This document shows positions 23,968 through 31,635 of a stretch of DNA of 59,617 nt, piece after piece (within the stretch, counting starts at the first letter, position 1; the number at the start of each line of letters is the position of its first letter). This DNA comes from an uncultured Verrucomicrobia subdivision 3 bacterium (GTDB lineage: Bacteria > Verrucomicrobiota > Verrucomicrobiia > Limisphaerales > UBA11358): positions 1-59,617 of the forward strand of contig CAIQKM010000080.1 of NCBI GenBank assembly GCA_903872345.1. Reading direction: 5' to 3'. A program made the position numbers and the translations under genes. The notes under the pieces are model-generated. The model ran no database searches, was not told where the DNA came from, and worked only from the letters and a program-made list of their open reading frames with translations.

Positions 23968-26240
23968 ACAAAATATTTGTCACCATGCTGGGGCTGCTGC
24001 TGCCCGTGCTGAGCGCGCTGGCGCAGCAGGCGCCGCACCTTGCATATGTTTATCCGGCGGGCGGCCGCGTGGGGAGCACGTTTCAGATTGTCGTGGGCGG
24101 ACAGGCCTTGCTCTCGGTCTCCAACGCGCTGGTGTCCGGCGAGGGCATTGAAACGGTCGTGCTGGATCGCAACCGGCCGATGCAGCAGAAGGAATTCAAC
24201 GAACTGCGCGACCGGTTGAAGGAGTTGCAGACCAAATTCCAGGCGGCGCGGCAGGGCGATAACACCGGCACCAATGTCTGGACGGCCGCCGATGTGAAGG
24301 AGCGCGAGGATATCCGGGCGAAAATTCTCCAGAATCCGCCGAACCGCAAGGCGAATCCCGCCATGCTGGACACCGTGATTATTCGGGTGAAGATCGCCAC
24401 CAACGCCGCGCCCGGCGACCGTGAAATACGGCTGGCCACGCCGCTGGCGCTGTCCAATCCGCTGAAATTCTGCATCGGCGATTTGCCTGAAGTTACCAAG
24501 ACGGCGGCGAAACCCGCGAATCCGGACCTTGAACTGTTTCTGCAAAAGATGGGCCGCAAACCGGTCGCCCCCGGCACTCCCAAATATGAGGCCGCCGTGA
24601 CCCTGCCGGTCACTATCAACGGCCAGATTATGCCCGGCGGCGTGGACCGCTACCGCTTCACAGCCATTCGCGGGCAACAATTGATCATCACGGCCAGCGC
24701 CCGTTCGTTGATTCCCTATCTTGCCGATGCGGTGCCCGGCTGGTTTGAGGCCACGCTTACCATATACGATCCCAAGGGCGAGGAGGTGGTTTCCGGCGAG
24801 CGTTACCGTTTCCGCCCGGACCCGGTTATTCATTTTGAAGCGCCGCGCGATGGCGAATATACCGTGGAGATTCATGATTCCATTTATCGCGGCCGCGAAG
24901 ATTTTGTGTATCGGCTTACGCTGGGGCAGTTGCCCTTCGTCACCGGCATTTATCCGCTGGGCGGTCCGGCGGGGGAAAAGACCACGGTCACTCTTTCCGG
25001 CTGGAACCTGCGCGAAACCTCGCTCGTTAGCGACAACACCGGGATCGAACCCGGCGTGCGGTGGCTGACCGGCGATTTTATCAACCCCGTGCCCTTCGCC
25101 GTGGATGACTTGCCCGAAGTTGCCGCGCGGGAAAGCACCACCTCCGCGAAAAGCGCGCAGACCGTGACGCTGCCGGTGATTCTCAACGGTCGTCTGGCGC
25201 GGCCCGGTGTCAACGCGGTTTTCAAATTCACCGGTCATGCGGGACAGTCAGTGGTGGCGGAGGTCATGGCGCGGCGGCTCGATTCGCCGCTGGATTCGTT
25301 CCTGCGCCTGACGGATGCCGATGGCAAGCAGCTTGCCTTCAACGACGATTTTGAGGACAAGGGTTCGGGCTTGGAAACGCATCACGCGGATTCCTGGCTC
25401 ACGGCGACGTTGCCGGCGGAGGGAACGTATTACATTCATTTGAGCGACACGCAGGGGCAGGGCGGACCGGAGTTTGCCTATCGGTTGCGGCTCAGCGAAC
25501 CGAGACCAGACTTCGCCCTGCGCGTGTCGCCTTCCAGCTTGAGCATTCGCGCGGGCATGAGCGTGCCCGCCACGGTCTATGTGCTGCGGCGGGATGGTTT
25601 CACCAATGCGATTGATCTTCACTTGGTGGATGCTCCTGCCGGGTTTTCTTTGAGCGGCGCGCGGGTGGCGGGCACCAATGACAAAGTTCAATTCACGTTG
25701 AAGGCTCCGCCCATCGGCGGCGGCAAGGTCTTCAACCTGGCCCTGGCGGGCGGCGCCGTGGTGGCGGGCCAAAGCGTCAGCCATCCCGCCGTGCCGGCCG
25801 AGGACATGATGCAGGCCTTCATGTACCGCCATCTTGTTCCCGCGCATGAACTGGCGGTGATGGTCGGCGGCACCGTGCGGCCGTTCGCGGCGAACGCCAT
25901 CAAAATCCTGAGCGCCACGCCCGTGAAAATTCATTCCGGCGGCACCGCCCGCATCCGGGTGGCCACGCCCTCGGCGGCTTTTACCGACCGCTTCAAACTC
26001 GAACTCACCGACGCGCCCGAAGGCATGACGCTCGTCAGCGTCTCGCCGTCTGCCGATGGCGTGGACTTGGTCATCGCCGCCGATCTGGATAAAATCAAAT
26101 CCGGGGCCGGCGGCAACCTGATCTTCAATGTGCAGCCCAAAAATCTGCCGGTGAATCCCAAGCAGAAAAAGGCCGCCAACCAGACGCGCCGCGTGGCCAT
26201 CGCCACTTTGCCGGCGGTGCCGTTTGTGGTCGTGGAGTGA
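23964..26240 (+). CDS. Secreted protein with two PPC-type beta domains
   Basis: 758 residues, signal peptide 1-20 (LLLPVLSALAQ). An N-terminal IPT-like stretch (YVYPAGGRVGSTFQIVVGG) and a short charged helix (60-100) are followed by two pre-peptidase C-terminal (PPC) domains: about 210-315 (QIMPGGVDRYRFTAIRGQQL ... PRDGEYTVEIHD) and about 400-510 (LARPGVNAVFKFTGHAGQSV ... LPAEGTYYIHLSD). IPT-like and other beta domains fill the rest. This family commonly follows DUF1501 genes in these phyla and is probably a carbohydrate- or protein-binding partner in the periplasm. Its last codons are part of a 59-bp direct repeat whose second copy lies at 27956-28014. Confidence 0.85.
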   Translation: MNKIFVTMLGLLLPVLSALAQQAPHLAYVYPAGGRVGSTFQIVVGGQALLSVSNALVSGEGIETVVLDRNRPMQQKEFNELRDRLKELQTKFQAARQGDNTGTNVWTAADVKEREDIRAKILQNPPNRKANPAMLDTVIIRVKIATNAAPGDREIRLATPLALSNPLKFCIGDLPEVTKTAAKPANPDLELFLQKMGRKPVAPGTPKYEAAVTLPVTINGQIMPGGVDRYRFTAIRGQQLIITASARSLIPYLADAVPGWFEATLTIYDPKGEEVVSGERYRFRPDPVIHFEAPRDGEYTVEIHDSIYRGREDFVYRLTLGQLPFVTGIYPLGGPAGEKTTVTLSGWNLRETSLVSDNTGIEPGVRWLTGDFINPVPFAVDDLPEVAARESTTSAKSAQTVTLPVILNGRLARPGVNAVFKFTGHAGQSVVAEVMARRLDSPLDSFLRLTDADGKQLAFNDDFEDKGSGLETHHADSWLTATLPAEGTYYIHLSDTQGQGGPEFAYRLRLSEPRPDFALRVSPSSLSIRAGMSVPATVYVLRRDGFTNAIDLHLVDAPAGFSLSGARVAGTNDKVQFTLKAPPIGGGKVFNLALAGGAVVAGQSVSHPAVPAEDMMQAFMYRHLVPAHELAVMVGGTVRPFAANAIKILSATPVKIHSGGTARIRVATPSAAFTDRFKLELTDAPEGMTLVSVSPSADGVDLVIAADLDKIKSGAGGNLIFNVQPKNLPVNPKQKKAANQTRRVAIATLPAVPFVVVE

Positions 26241-26243
26241 TGG
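26185..26243 (+). repeat. Direct repeat copy 1 (3' end of PPC gene)
   Basis: 59 bp that encode the last residues of the PPC protein (RRVAIATLPAVPFVVVE) plus the stop. It is repeated with four differences at 27956-28014, 1771 bp away in the same orientation; a further AGGGTGGGGG match follows both copies after a short gap. Confidence 0.85.
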
Positions 26244-26295
26244 TTGAGAGCGAGGGTGGGGGATGGAAGGTTGAGGGTGGCTTGTGCGAGATGGG

Positions 26296-27903
26296 TTACT
26301 TTGGCAATGCTCCAGAATTAATTCGCCTAAGGGCGGCGGCGGCCTGAAGGCGGACGGATGAATCGGGATCTCCAAGTGTTTTCGTTAACGCCGGCAACGC
26401 CGATTTTGCCTCCTCTCCGAATCTGGCCAGCGCCCCCGCCGCATTTTCACGTACGTAAGACATCGGGCTTTGGAGACACTGAATGAGAGCTGGAACGGCC
26501 ACATCCGGTTCCTGATGCAAATCACCCAATGCCACCACTGCTTCATTATCGGTGCTTGAATTGGTGGTGCAACCAGCCAAAACACTCACGACATCGGCTT
26601 TGGCTGCGGTTGGCGGATCCAACCGGTTCAATTCTTTGGCGGCATTCAACCGAACATAAGCATCGGAATCCTGCAACGCGTTCATCATGATTGGAATTAC
26701 GGTATCGGGTGGATAATATTGAAGCGTGACAAGCGCGTTGTTTCGCACACCGGAATGCTGACTTTGCATGGCGCGAAGCAATTCCGGAAACAGCGCTGCC
26801 TTGCCATTCTCAGACATGGTTTGAATCGGCCCTTCAAAATATCCGAGCTCGATTTGGCGCACCCCGTCATCTTTTTCAGTTTTAATCTGATTGATGATTT
26901 CCGGGATAGCGCTTTTGACGTCATTTCCCAATTGGGAAATGAGACTGACAACGCACATTCGGGTGGAATGATCGTAAACAGGAGATTTCATGGCGCGTGT
27001 CAACATCCGGACGCCCTGCGGGCCGAGCGAGCGCCAGAGCTTGGTTTGATCGTCATCGCCGAAATATTTGATGCTCTTGATCCATTGCGCTTCGGTCTTT
27101 CCCTCAACAAGAGATTCTTTTTCTATGAAAACAACCGCGACCGTTGTTGCCAGGATCAGTCCCGCAGCCGCCGTGATTGCCACTTTTGCCTTTGTCCATG
27201 CCATGATTTTCAATGCTCCTTTGCTAAGGGTTAAAGTTGAACCGCCGGCCGCAGCGCCTTTGGCTGCCGCGACGGTCGTCACGGCCTTTGCCAGTCCGGC
27301 CGGTACGGCCTGCACTGAGTTGGTGGAAATCGCCCCGGCCAGCAGCGCCGTGGTGGAATTGATTCCGTGTTTGGTGAAAATCTTCCGCAGCTTTTCCAGC
27401 GCGCGGGCGGTGCGCTTGTGCGCCGCTTCCTCCCGGATGCCCAGCAGCGTGGCGGCTTCCGCGCCGGTCTTACTTTCATAAAAACGCAGTGCCAGCAAGG
27501 TGCGTTCCCTAGCATTCAGCCGCGACATCGCCGCTTCCAGGTGCGGCGCAAGCTGTCGCCACAGGTGGTCGGTGCCGGCCTGGTTTAGGGTGGATTGCAT
27601 GTGAGCCTCCTGTTCGTGTACCTGCCGACGGGCGTGGCTCCGCAGCAGCCGGATGGCGGTGAAGCGTGTGGTTTCGTAAAGCCAGCCGGTGAGCACGGTG
27701 CGGTCGGGCAGGCGGGCGGCTTTGCGGGTGAGAATGATGAAGACGGCCTGGGTCACGTCCTGCGCGTCGCCGGAGTTGCCAGTGAAGCGCAGCGCCACGG
27801 AATAAACGAGATTGATGTGGCGGCGCACCAACTCGGCAAAGGCCGTCTCGGAATTATGCCGGGCAAATTCCCGCACCAGATCCATGTCATTTGCGTCTGC
27901 CAT
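26296..27903 (-). CDS. ECF sigma factor fused to transmembrane segment and HEAT repeats
   Basis: 535 residues. Residues 1-175 are an ECF sigma factor: region 2 (FAELVRRHINLVYSVALRFT, AQDVTQAVFIIL, GWLYETTRFTAIRLLR) and region 4 (LNARERTLLALRFYESKTGA, ATLLGIREEAAHKRTARALE). A Thr/Ala-rich linker follows, then one transmembrane helix (about 241-260, VAITAAAGLILATTVAVVFI) and a C-terminal domain of HEAT-like repeats (about 270-530; units such as GVRNNALVTLQYYPPD, YVRLNAAKELNRL, YVRENAAGALARFGEEAK, SVRLQAAAALRRI). The predicted topology puts the sigma part in the cytosol and the HEAT solenoid in the periplasm. Related large ECF proteins are known to be numerous in Planctomycetota and Verrucomicrobiota. 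It lies between two copies of a direct repeat. No separate anti-sigma gene is adjacent; the C-terminal part may regulate in cis. Confidence 0.88.
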   Translation of the reverse strand: MADANDMDLVREFARHNSETAFAELVRRHINLVYSVALRFTGNSGDAQDVTQAVFIILTRKAARLPDRTVLTGWLYETTRFTAIRLLRSHARRQVHEQEAHMQSTLNQAGTDHLWRQLAPHLEAAMSRLNARERTLLALRFYESKTGAEAATLLGIREEAAHKRTARALEKLRKIFTKHGINSTTALLAGAISTNSVQAVPAGLAKAVTTVAAAKGAAAGGSTLTLSKGALKIMAWTKAKVAITAAAGLILATTVAVVFIEKESLVEGKTEAQWIKSIKYFGDDDQTKLWRSLGPQGVRMLTRAMKSPVYDHSTRMCVVSLISQLGNDVKSAIPEIINQIKTEKDDGVRQIELGYFEGPIQTMSENGKAALFPELLRAMQSQHSGVRNNALVTLQYYPPDTVIPIMMNALQDSDAYVRLNAAKELNRLDPPTAAKADVVSVLAGCTTNSSTDNEAVVALGDLHQEPDVAVPALIQCLQSPMSYVRENAAGALARFGEEAKSALPALTKTLGDPDSSVRLQAAAALRRINSGALPK

Positions 27904-27955
27904 TTATTGATTATCCCCGGTCGGCGGCAAAATTGGACAATTATTTTCGACCCGC

Positions 27956-28014
27956 CGCGCCGCGTCGCCATCGCCACTTTGCCGGCGGTGCCGTTTGTAG
28001 TCATAGAGTGATGG
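27956..28014 (+). repeat. Direct repeat copy 2 (orphan 3' end of a PPC-type gene)
   Basis: Same 59-bp sequence as 26185-26243 with four substitutions. In the matching frame it still encodes RRVAIATLPAVPFVVIE and a stop, but nothing upstream in that frame belongs to a gene, so it looks like a leftover gene tail. Confidence 0.85.
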
Positions 28015-28046
28015 CCGAAACCTAGGGTGGGGGTGGCATTGCTACC

Positions 28047-28076
28047 GTAGCGGCAGGCAGGGATGCCCGCCGCTAC
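28047..28076. repeat. GTAGCGGC palindromic intergenic repeat
   Basis: GTAGCGGC (28047-28054) pairs with GCCGCTAC (28069-28076); after one mismatch three more pairs extend the stem around the loop AGGGAT. It is probably a member of a dispersed REP-like family; it lies upstream of the secreted 208-aa gene. Confidence 0.5.
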
Positions 28077-28179
28077 AGTGCGAACCTTTTCTTCCCTTGC
28101 CGCCCTGCGCTTGGGGAATACACTCACAGCAACGGATGTCTCCGTACCGCCGCATTCAGCCTTTGCCAACCACCCCACC

Positions 28180-28806
28180 ATGAAACCACTCTTCCATTTA
28201 CTCGCGCTGCTCCTGCTCGCCCCGCAGACGCTCACGGCCGCCGAAACCAACGGTTTCCTCGTATTCGAAATTGATCGCTACACTTACACTGCCGACCATC
28301 CCAAAGATTCGAAACAGGTCCGGCAACGTTTCAAGATTCCACTTACTGCCGAATTTCTGGCCAATTTCCAGCATACCCCCAGTCAGAACAGTTCCGGCAC
28401 GGGCTTTTGCTGTGCCGGTGGCAATCTTAAATCTGCCCCCGGATCCACCCGTTTTGCCTGGTGGATCCGCCAGACGACCGATCACCGCTGGGCCATCAAC
28501 ATGTGGGGCAATGGCATGGAAACGGTTGCCGGCACTCAGGTGAGTTCCCGGGGCGCCACGTCCACCCAGTGCCAGACGATCAGACGCTGGGAAGATCTGG
28601 ACATGACCTACCAGTTGTCTTATGTCCAGCTTTACGACGGCATCAATGTTTCCTTTTCGGCCCGCTATGTCGCCGCCAAGGATATCGATGCCGAAGCCCC
28701 CATCCTGGCCGCCCCGGTCAAACGCGCCGACCGCACCGTCCTTTTTCCCGGCGATGACCAGACCGATTCCCACCTGAATTTCAGTTGCCTGTTTCAGGAG
28801 GGGTGA
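28180..28806 (+). CDS. Secreted hypothetical protein
   Basis: 208 residues from the ATG at 28180 (MKPLFHLLALLLLAPQTLTA), which yields a perfect signal peptide; an upstream in-frame ATG at 28063 would bury this signal and is rejected. The mature part has no recognised family: a central TRFAWWIRQTTDHRWAINMW, then QTIRRWEDLDMTYQLSYVQL and YDGINVSFSARYVAAKD, which suggests a beta-sandwich. A CC pair (GFCCAGG) and one further Cys in the middle could form disulfides. The gene stands alone and is followed by the inverted repeat at 28883-28914. Confidence 0.7.
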   Translation: MKPLFHLLALLLLAPQTLTAAETNGFLVFEIDRYTYTADHPKDSKQVRQRFKIPLTAEFLANFQHTPSQNSSGTGFCCAGGNLKSAPGSTRFAWWIRQTTDHRWAINMWGNGMETVAGTQVSSRGATSTQCQTIRRWEDLDMTYQLSYVQLYDGINVSFSARYVAAKDIDAEAPILAAPVKRADRTVLFPGDDQTDSHLNFSCLFQEG

Positions 28807-28882
28807 AATCGGGTCTGATTTGCCACATTGCCATGCCCGGGGCCCGGCGGGGTCCGTCAGACACGGCATTCCTCCTGCCAGC

Positions 28883-28914
28883 AAAAAGGCGTCAGCCTTG
28901 CGGATGACGCCTTT
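28883..28914 (-). terminator. Terminator between convergent genes
   Basis: AAAGGCGTCA (28905-28914 read on minus) / TGACGCCTTT (28885-28894) with a 10-nt loop, followed on the minus strand by TTTTTGC. It serves the cytochrome gene at 28950 and can also act weakly on the plus strand. Confidence 0.72.
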
Positions 28915-28949
28915 ATGGTTGCTTGTTGGGGGGCTACTAAAATTGGAGA

Positions 28950-29360
28950 TTACTTGGCACCCTGGTCAATCCAGGCGCGGATCAGGCCGATCTGTTCGGG
29001 CGTGAGGTCCTTGATGCCGGCCTTGTTGTGGAGCGGCGGCATCCATCCATCCTGGTCATCCGTGGCGTGGGCGATGGCTTTGACGATGAGGCTGTTGGCG
29101 CTGTCGCCGGGCTTCACGATGGGGCCGTTTTTGGTGCCCTTGAGGACGCCGGCGAGGGTGTCCATGCGCAGGCGGGCCTTGGGCCGTTCGCCGCTGTGGC
29201 ATTTCACGCAGGAAGCCTGGAAAATGGGTTTGATGTCGGTGTCATAGGTGACGCCCGCCTGGGGGGAGGCCGGGGGCAGGGTGGCTTCGGCGGCGGTGGC
29301 GGCCGCGGTAACGGTAAAGGCGGCCGCAATGGCGGCCAGCATCAGTTTGGTCGGATTCAT
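28950..29360 (-). CDS. Single-heme c-type cytochrome, planctomycete PSCyt1-like
   Basis: 136 residues from ATG 29360 (MNPTKLMLAAIAAAF), which gives a good signal peptide; an upstream ATG at 29396 adds 12 residues and is less likely. YDTDIKPIFQASCVKCHSGE contains the single CxxCH heme site, RLRMDTLAGVLKG follows, and the C-terminal DGWMPPLHNKAGIKDLTPEQ holds the likely distal Met ligand. This is the pattern of the cytochrome domain (PSCyt1) that is usually fused to DUF1549 proteins, here encoded alone. It is periplasmic. It is transcribed away from the CbiX-like gene and ends at the terminator at 28883-28914. Confidence 0.88.
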   Translation of the reverse strand: MNPTKLMLAAIAAAFTVTAAATAAEATLPPASPQAGVTYDTDIKPIFQASCVKCHSGERPKARLRMDTLAGVLKGTKNGPIVKPGDSANSLIVKAIAHATDDQDGWMPPLHNKAGIKDLTPEQIGLIRAWIDQGAK

Positions 29361-29518
29361 TGTCGTTTTAATCAAGGGAATTAGTTGGGTTTTCAACGGT
29401 CGCTACATAAGACGCCAGAAACGGCCAAAAGGTTCAATAAAAATGTCATCGGACAAAAATCCGACGTGCCCGGTGCCGCCGACTTGCGATTTGGCCCGGC
29501 CTGCGCCAACTTGGGCGC

Positions 29519-30364
29519 GTGCAGAACGAATCTTTTCCGGATGCCACGCTGGTGGTGCTCGGGCATGGGACGGTCCTGAATGACCAGTCCGCCACGCCCG
29601 TACTCCAACACGCGGCGGAATTACGGCGGCGGGGACTTTTCCGCGAGGTGCGCGAGGCTTTTTGGAAGCAGGAACCGCAGGTGCGGTCCGTGCTGGGCAG
29701 CCTGACGACGCGCCGCGTGTTCATTGTGCCGGTGTTTATCAGCGAAGGCTATTTCGCCAGCGAGGTCATCCCGCGCGACCTCGGTTTTGGCCCGCCGCCG
29801 GCCTCCCTCATCAGCCCGGAGCGGGAACTCCATTACTGTCTGCCGGTCGGTTCCCATGCGAGCATGACCGGGGTGATCCTGGCCCGGGCGGAGGGAGTGG
29901 TGAAACAGTTTCCGTTTCCGCGCGCGCCCAAGCCGGCGGACATCACCCTGTTCATTGCCGGGCACGGAACGGGGAGGAACAAAAATTCGCGGGTGGCGAT
30001 TGAACGGCAGGTGGAGCTGATCCGGGCGATGAACAAGTATGCCGGGGTGCACGCGGTTTTCATGGAGGAAGACCCGCGCATTGGCGATTGCTACCAGCTC
30101 GCCGCCACCAAATATGTGGTGATGGTGCCGTTTTTTATCAGCGATGGGTTGCATGCGGTCGAGGATATTCCGGTGCTGCTGGGCGAGCCCGAGGCGCAGG
30201 TGAAGGAACGTCATGCCGCTGGCCAGCCCACGTGGCGCAATCCGACGGAGAAGCATGGGAAGCTGGTTTGGTATTCGCCCTCGGTGGGTACGGAGCCGCT
30301 CATGGCGGACGTGATTTTGGAGCGGGTGAAGGAATCCGCCCATTCGGTGGGGGTGGCGACTTAA
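29519..30364 (+). CDS. CbiX/SirB-family sirohydrochlorin chelatase-like protein
   Basis: 281 residues, GTG start. It has two homologous halves, each starting with the active-site histidine motif: VVLGHGTVLND (His16) and LFIAGHGTGRNKNS (about 145-158), then VFIVPVFISEGYFASEVIPR and YVVMVPFFISDGLHAVEDIP, the metal-binding H.....(E/H) region of class II chelatases. The family inserts Co, Fe or Ni into sirohydrochlorin for cobalamin, siroheme or F430. The metal cannot be told from sequence. No other tetrapyrrole gene is nearby. Start chosen as the first in-frame initiation codon after the upstream stop, giving a normal N-terminus. Confidence 0.85.
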   Translation: MQNESFPDATLVVLGHGTVLNDQSATPVLQHAAELRRRGLFREVREAFWKQEPQVRSVLGSLTTRRVFIVPVFISEGYFASEVIPRDLGFGPPPASLISPERELHYCLPVGSHASMTGVILARAEGVVKQFPFPRAPKPADITLFIAGHGTGRNKNSRVAIERQVELIRAMNKYAGVHAVFMEEDPRIGDCYQLAATKYVVMVPFFISDGLHAVEDIPVLLGEPEAQVKERHAAGQPTWRNPTEKHGKLVWYSPSVGTEPLMADVILERVKESAHSVGVAT

Positions 30365-30439
30365 TTGAGGCTTGGGCGATACAATGATTAACGAAGCCAA
30401 GTGCTTGGAAGAGCCTTACCGCCTTTATTTTGTACCTTG

Positions 30440-30462
30440 AAGCGGCGTGAACGCCGCGCTCC
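30440..30462. repeat. GCGGCGT/ACGCCGC palindromic repeat
   Basis: GCGGCGT (30442-30448), GA, ACGCCGC (30451-30457) followed by GCTCCGC. Perfect 7-bp palindrome in the gap between the chelatase and oxidoreductase genes. It may be a dispersed REP-like repeat of this lineage. Confidence 0.45.
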
Positions 30463-30554
30463 GCTCGCGCTTAATGCGTATGCCTCTATTGCAAAAAGAT
30501 CAATAGATATGCTTTAAGATTTCCAACCGGCCGTTTTTCGATTAACCAGAGGAT

Positions 30555-31616
30555 ATGAACCTGTTGCGAATTGGATTTCTGAGCGCGGCTGGCATTGGCC
30601 GTAAAAACTGGAAGGGCGTTTACCATTCCGGCAATTGTGTCATTACCGCCGTGGCCAGCCGGGATGTGGCCAAGGCGCGGAGCTACATTGAGGCGTTGCA
30701 GGCCGAGGCGGCGTTCTCTCCGGCACCGGTCGCGCTGGGCAGCTACGAGGAATTGCTGGCGTCGAAGAATGTGGATGCCGTGTATATTCCGCTGCCCACG
30801 GGGTTGCGCAAGGAGTGGGTGATCCGCGCCGCCCAGGCCGGCAAGCATGTCATTTGTGAGAAGCCGTGTGCGGTCAGTGCGGCGGATCTGGAGGAAATGC
30901 TCGCCGCGTGCCGCCGGCATAACGTGCAATTCCTTGATGGCGTCATGTTCATGCACAGCCTGCGGTTGGGCCGGATTCGGGAGGTGCTGGATGATGGCGC
31001 CAGCGTTGGCGATATTAAGCGCATTACGTCGCAATTCAGTTTTCTGGGGCACGAAGGATTTTTTGACAGGAACATCCGGGTGAATGCCGCGCTGGAGCCC
31101 GCCGGGTGCGCGGGGGATTTGGGCTGGTACAATATCCGGTTTTCGCTCTGGGCGATGAACTGGCAGATGCCCCGGGAGATCACCGGCCGCATTTTGGCGC
31201 AAACTCCGGAGGGCGTGCCTACGGATTTTTCGGGTGAACTGATTTTCGACGGCGGGGTTTCCGCCGGATTCTACTGCTCGTTCATAAACTTCCGCCAGCA
31301 ATGGGCGAATGTCAGCGGCACGAAGGGCTATTTGCAGGTACCGGATTTCGTGAATCCGTTTTCCGGCGGTGAAACGGGCATTGACGTGTTTAACCATGGC
31401 CAGGACGGGCACGGCGTGGTGCCGGGATACCGGCGCATTACCGTTGCCGAGCATGGTTGCACGCATCCGACGGCACCGGAAGCGAATATGTTTCGCAACT
31501 TTGCCAATCAGGTCTTTTCCGGGCAACTGAATGAGGCGTGGCCAATGTGGTCGCTGAAGACGCAAATGGTCCTGGACGAATGCCTTAAAGCGGCGCGCAA
31601 GGTGGTTCGTTCCTGA
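30555..31616 (+). CDS. Gfo/Idh/MocA family oxidoreductase
   Basis: 353 residues. N-terminal NAD(P)-binding Rossmann domain starts LLRIGFLSAAGIGRKN; the family signature AGKHVICEKPCAVSAADL (about 94-111) with the catalytic-region Lys is intact, followed by HNVQFLDGVMFMHSLRLGRI and the C-terminal alpha/beta domain with CAGDLGWYNIRFSLW and ANVSGTKGYLQVPD. Such enzymes oxidise or reduce the C-OH of sugars, inositols or similar; the substrate is unknown. The second Gly of the usual GxGxxG is replaced (SAAGIG). Twenty bp separate it from the BNR protein. Confidence 0.88.
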   Translation: MNLLRIGFLSAAGIGRKNWKGVYHSGNCVITAVASRDVAKARSYIEALQAEAAFSPAPVALGSYEELLASKNVDAVYIPLPTGLRKEWVIRAAQAGKHVICEKPCAVSAADLEEMLAACRRHNVQFLDGVMFMHSLRLGRIREVLDDGASVGDIKRITSQFSFLGHEGFFDRNIRVNAALEPAGCAGDLGWYNIRFSLWAMNWQMPREITGRILAQTPEGVPTDFSGELIFDGGVSAGFYCSFINFRQQWANVSGTKGYLQVPDFVNPFSGGETGIDVFNHGQDGHGVVPGYRRITVAEHGCTHPTAPEANMFRNFANQVFSGQLNEAWPMWSLKTQMVLDECLKAARKVVRS

Positions 31617-31635
31617 CCGCATTGTATTTATCAAA

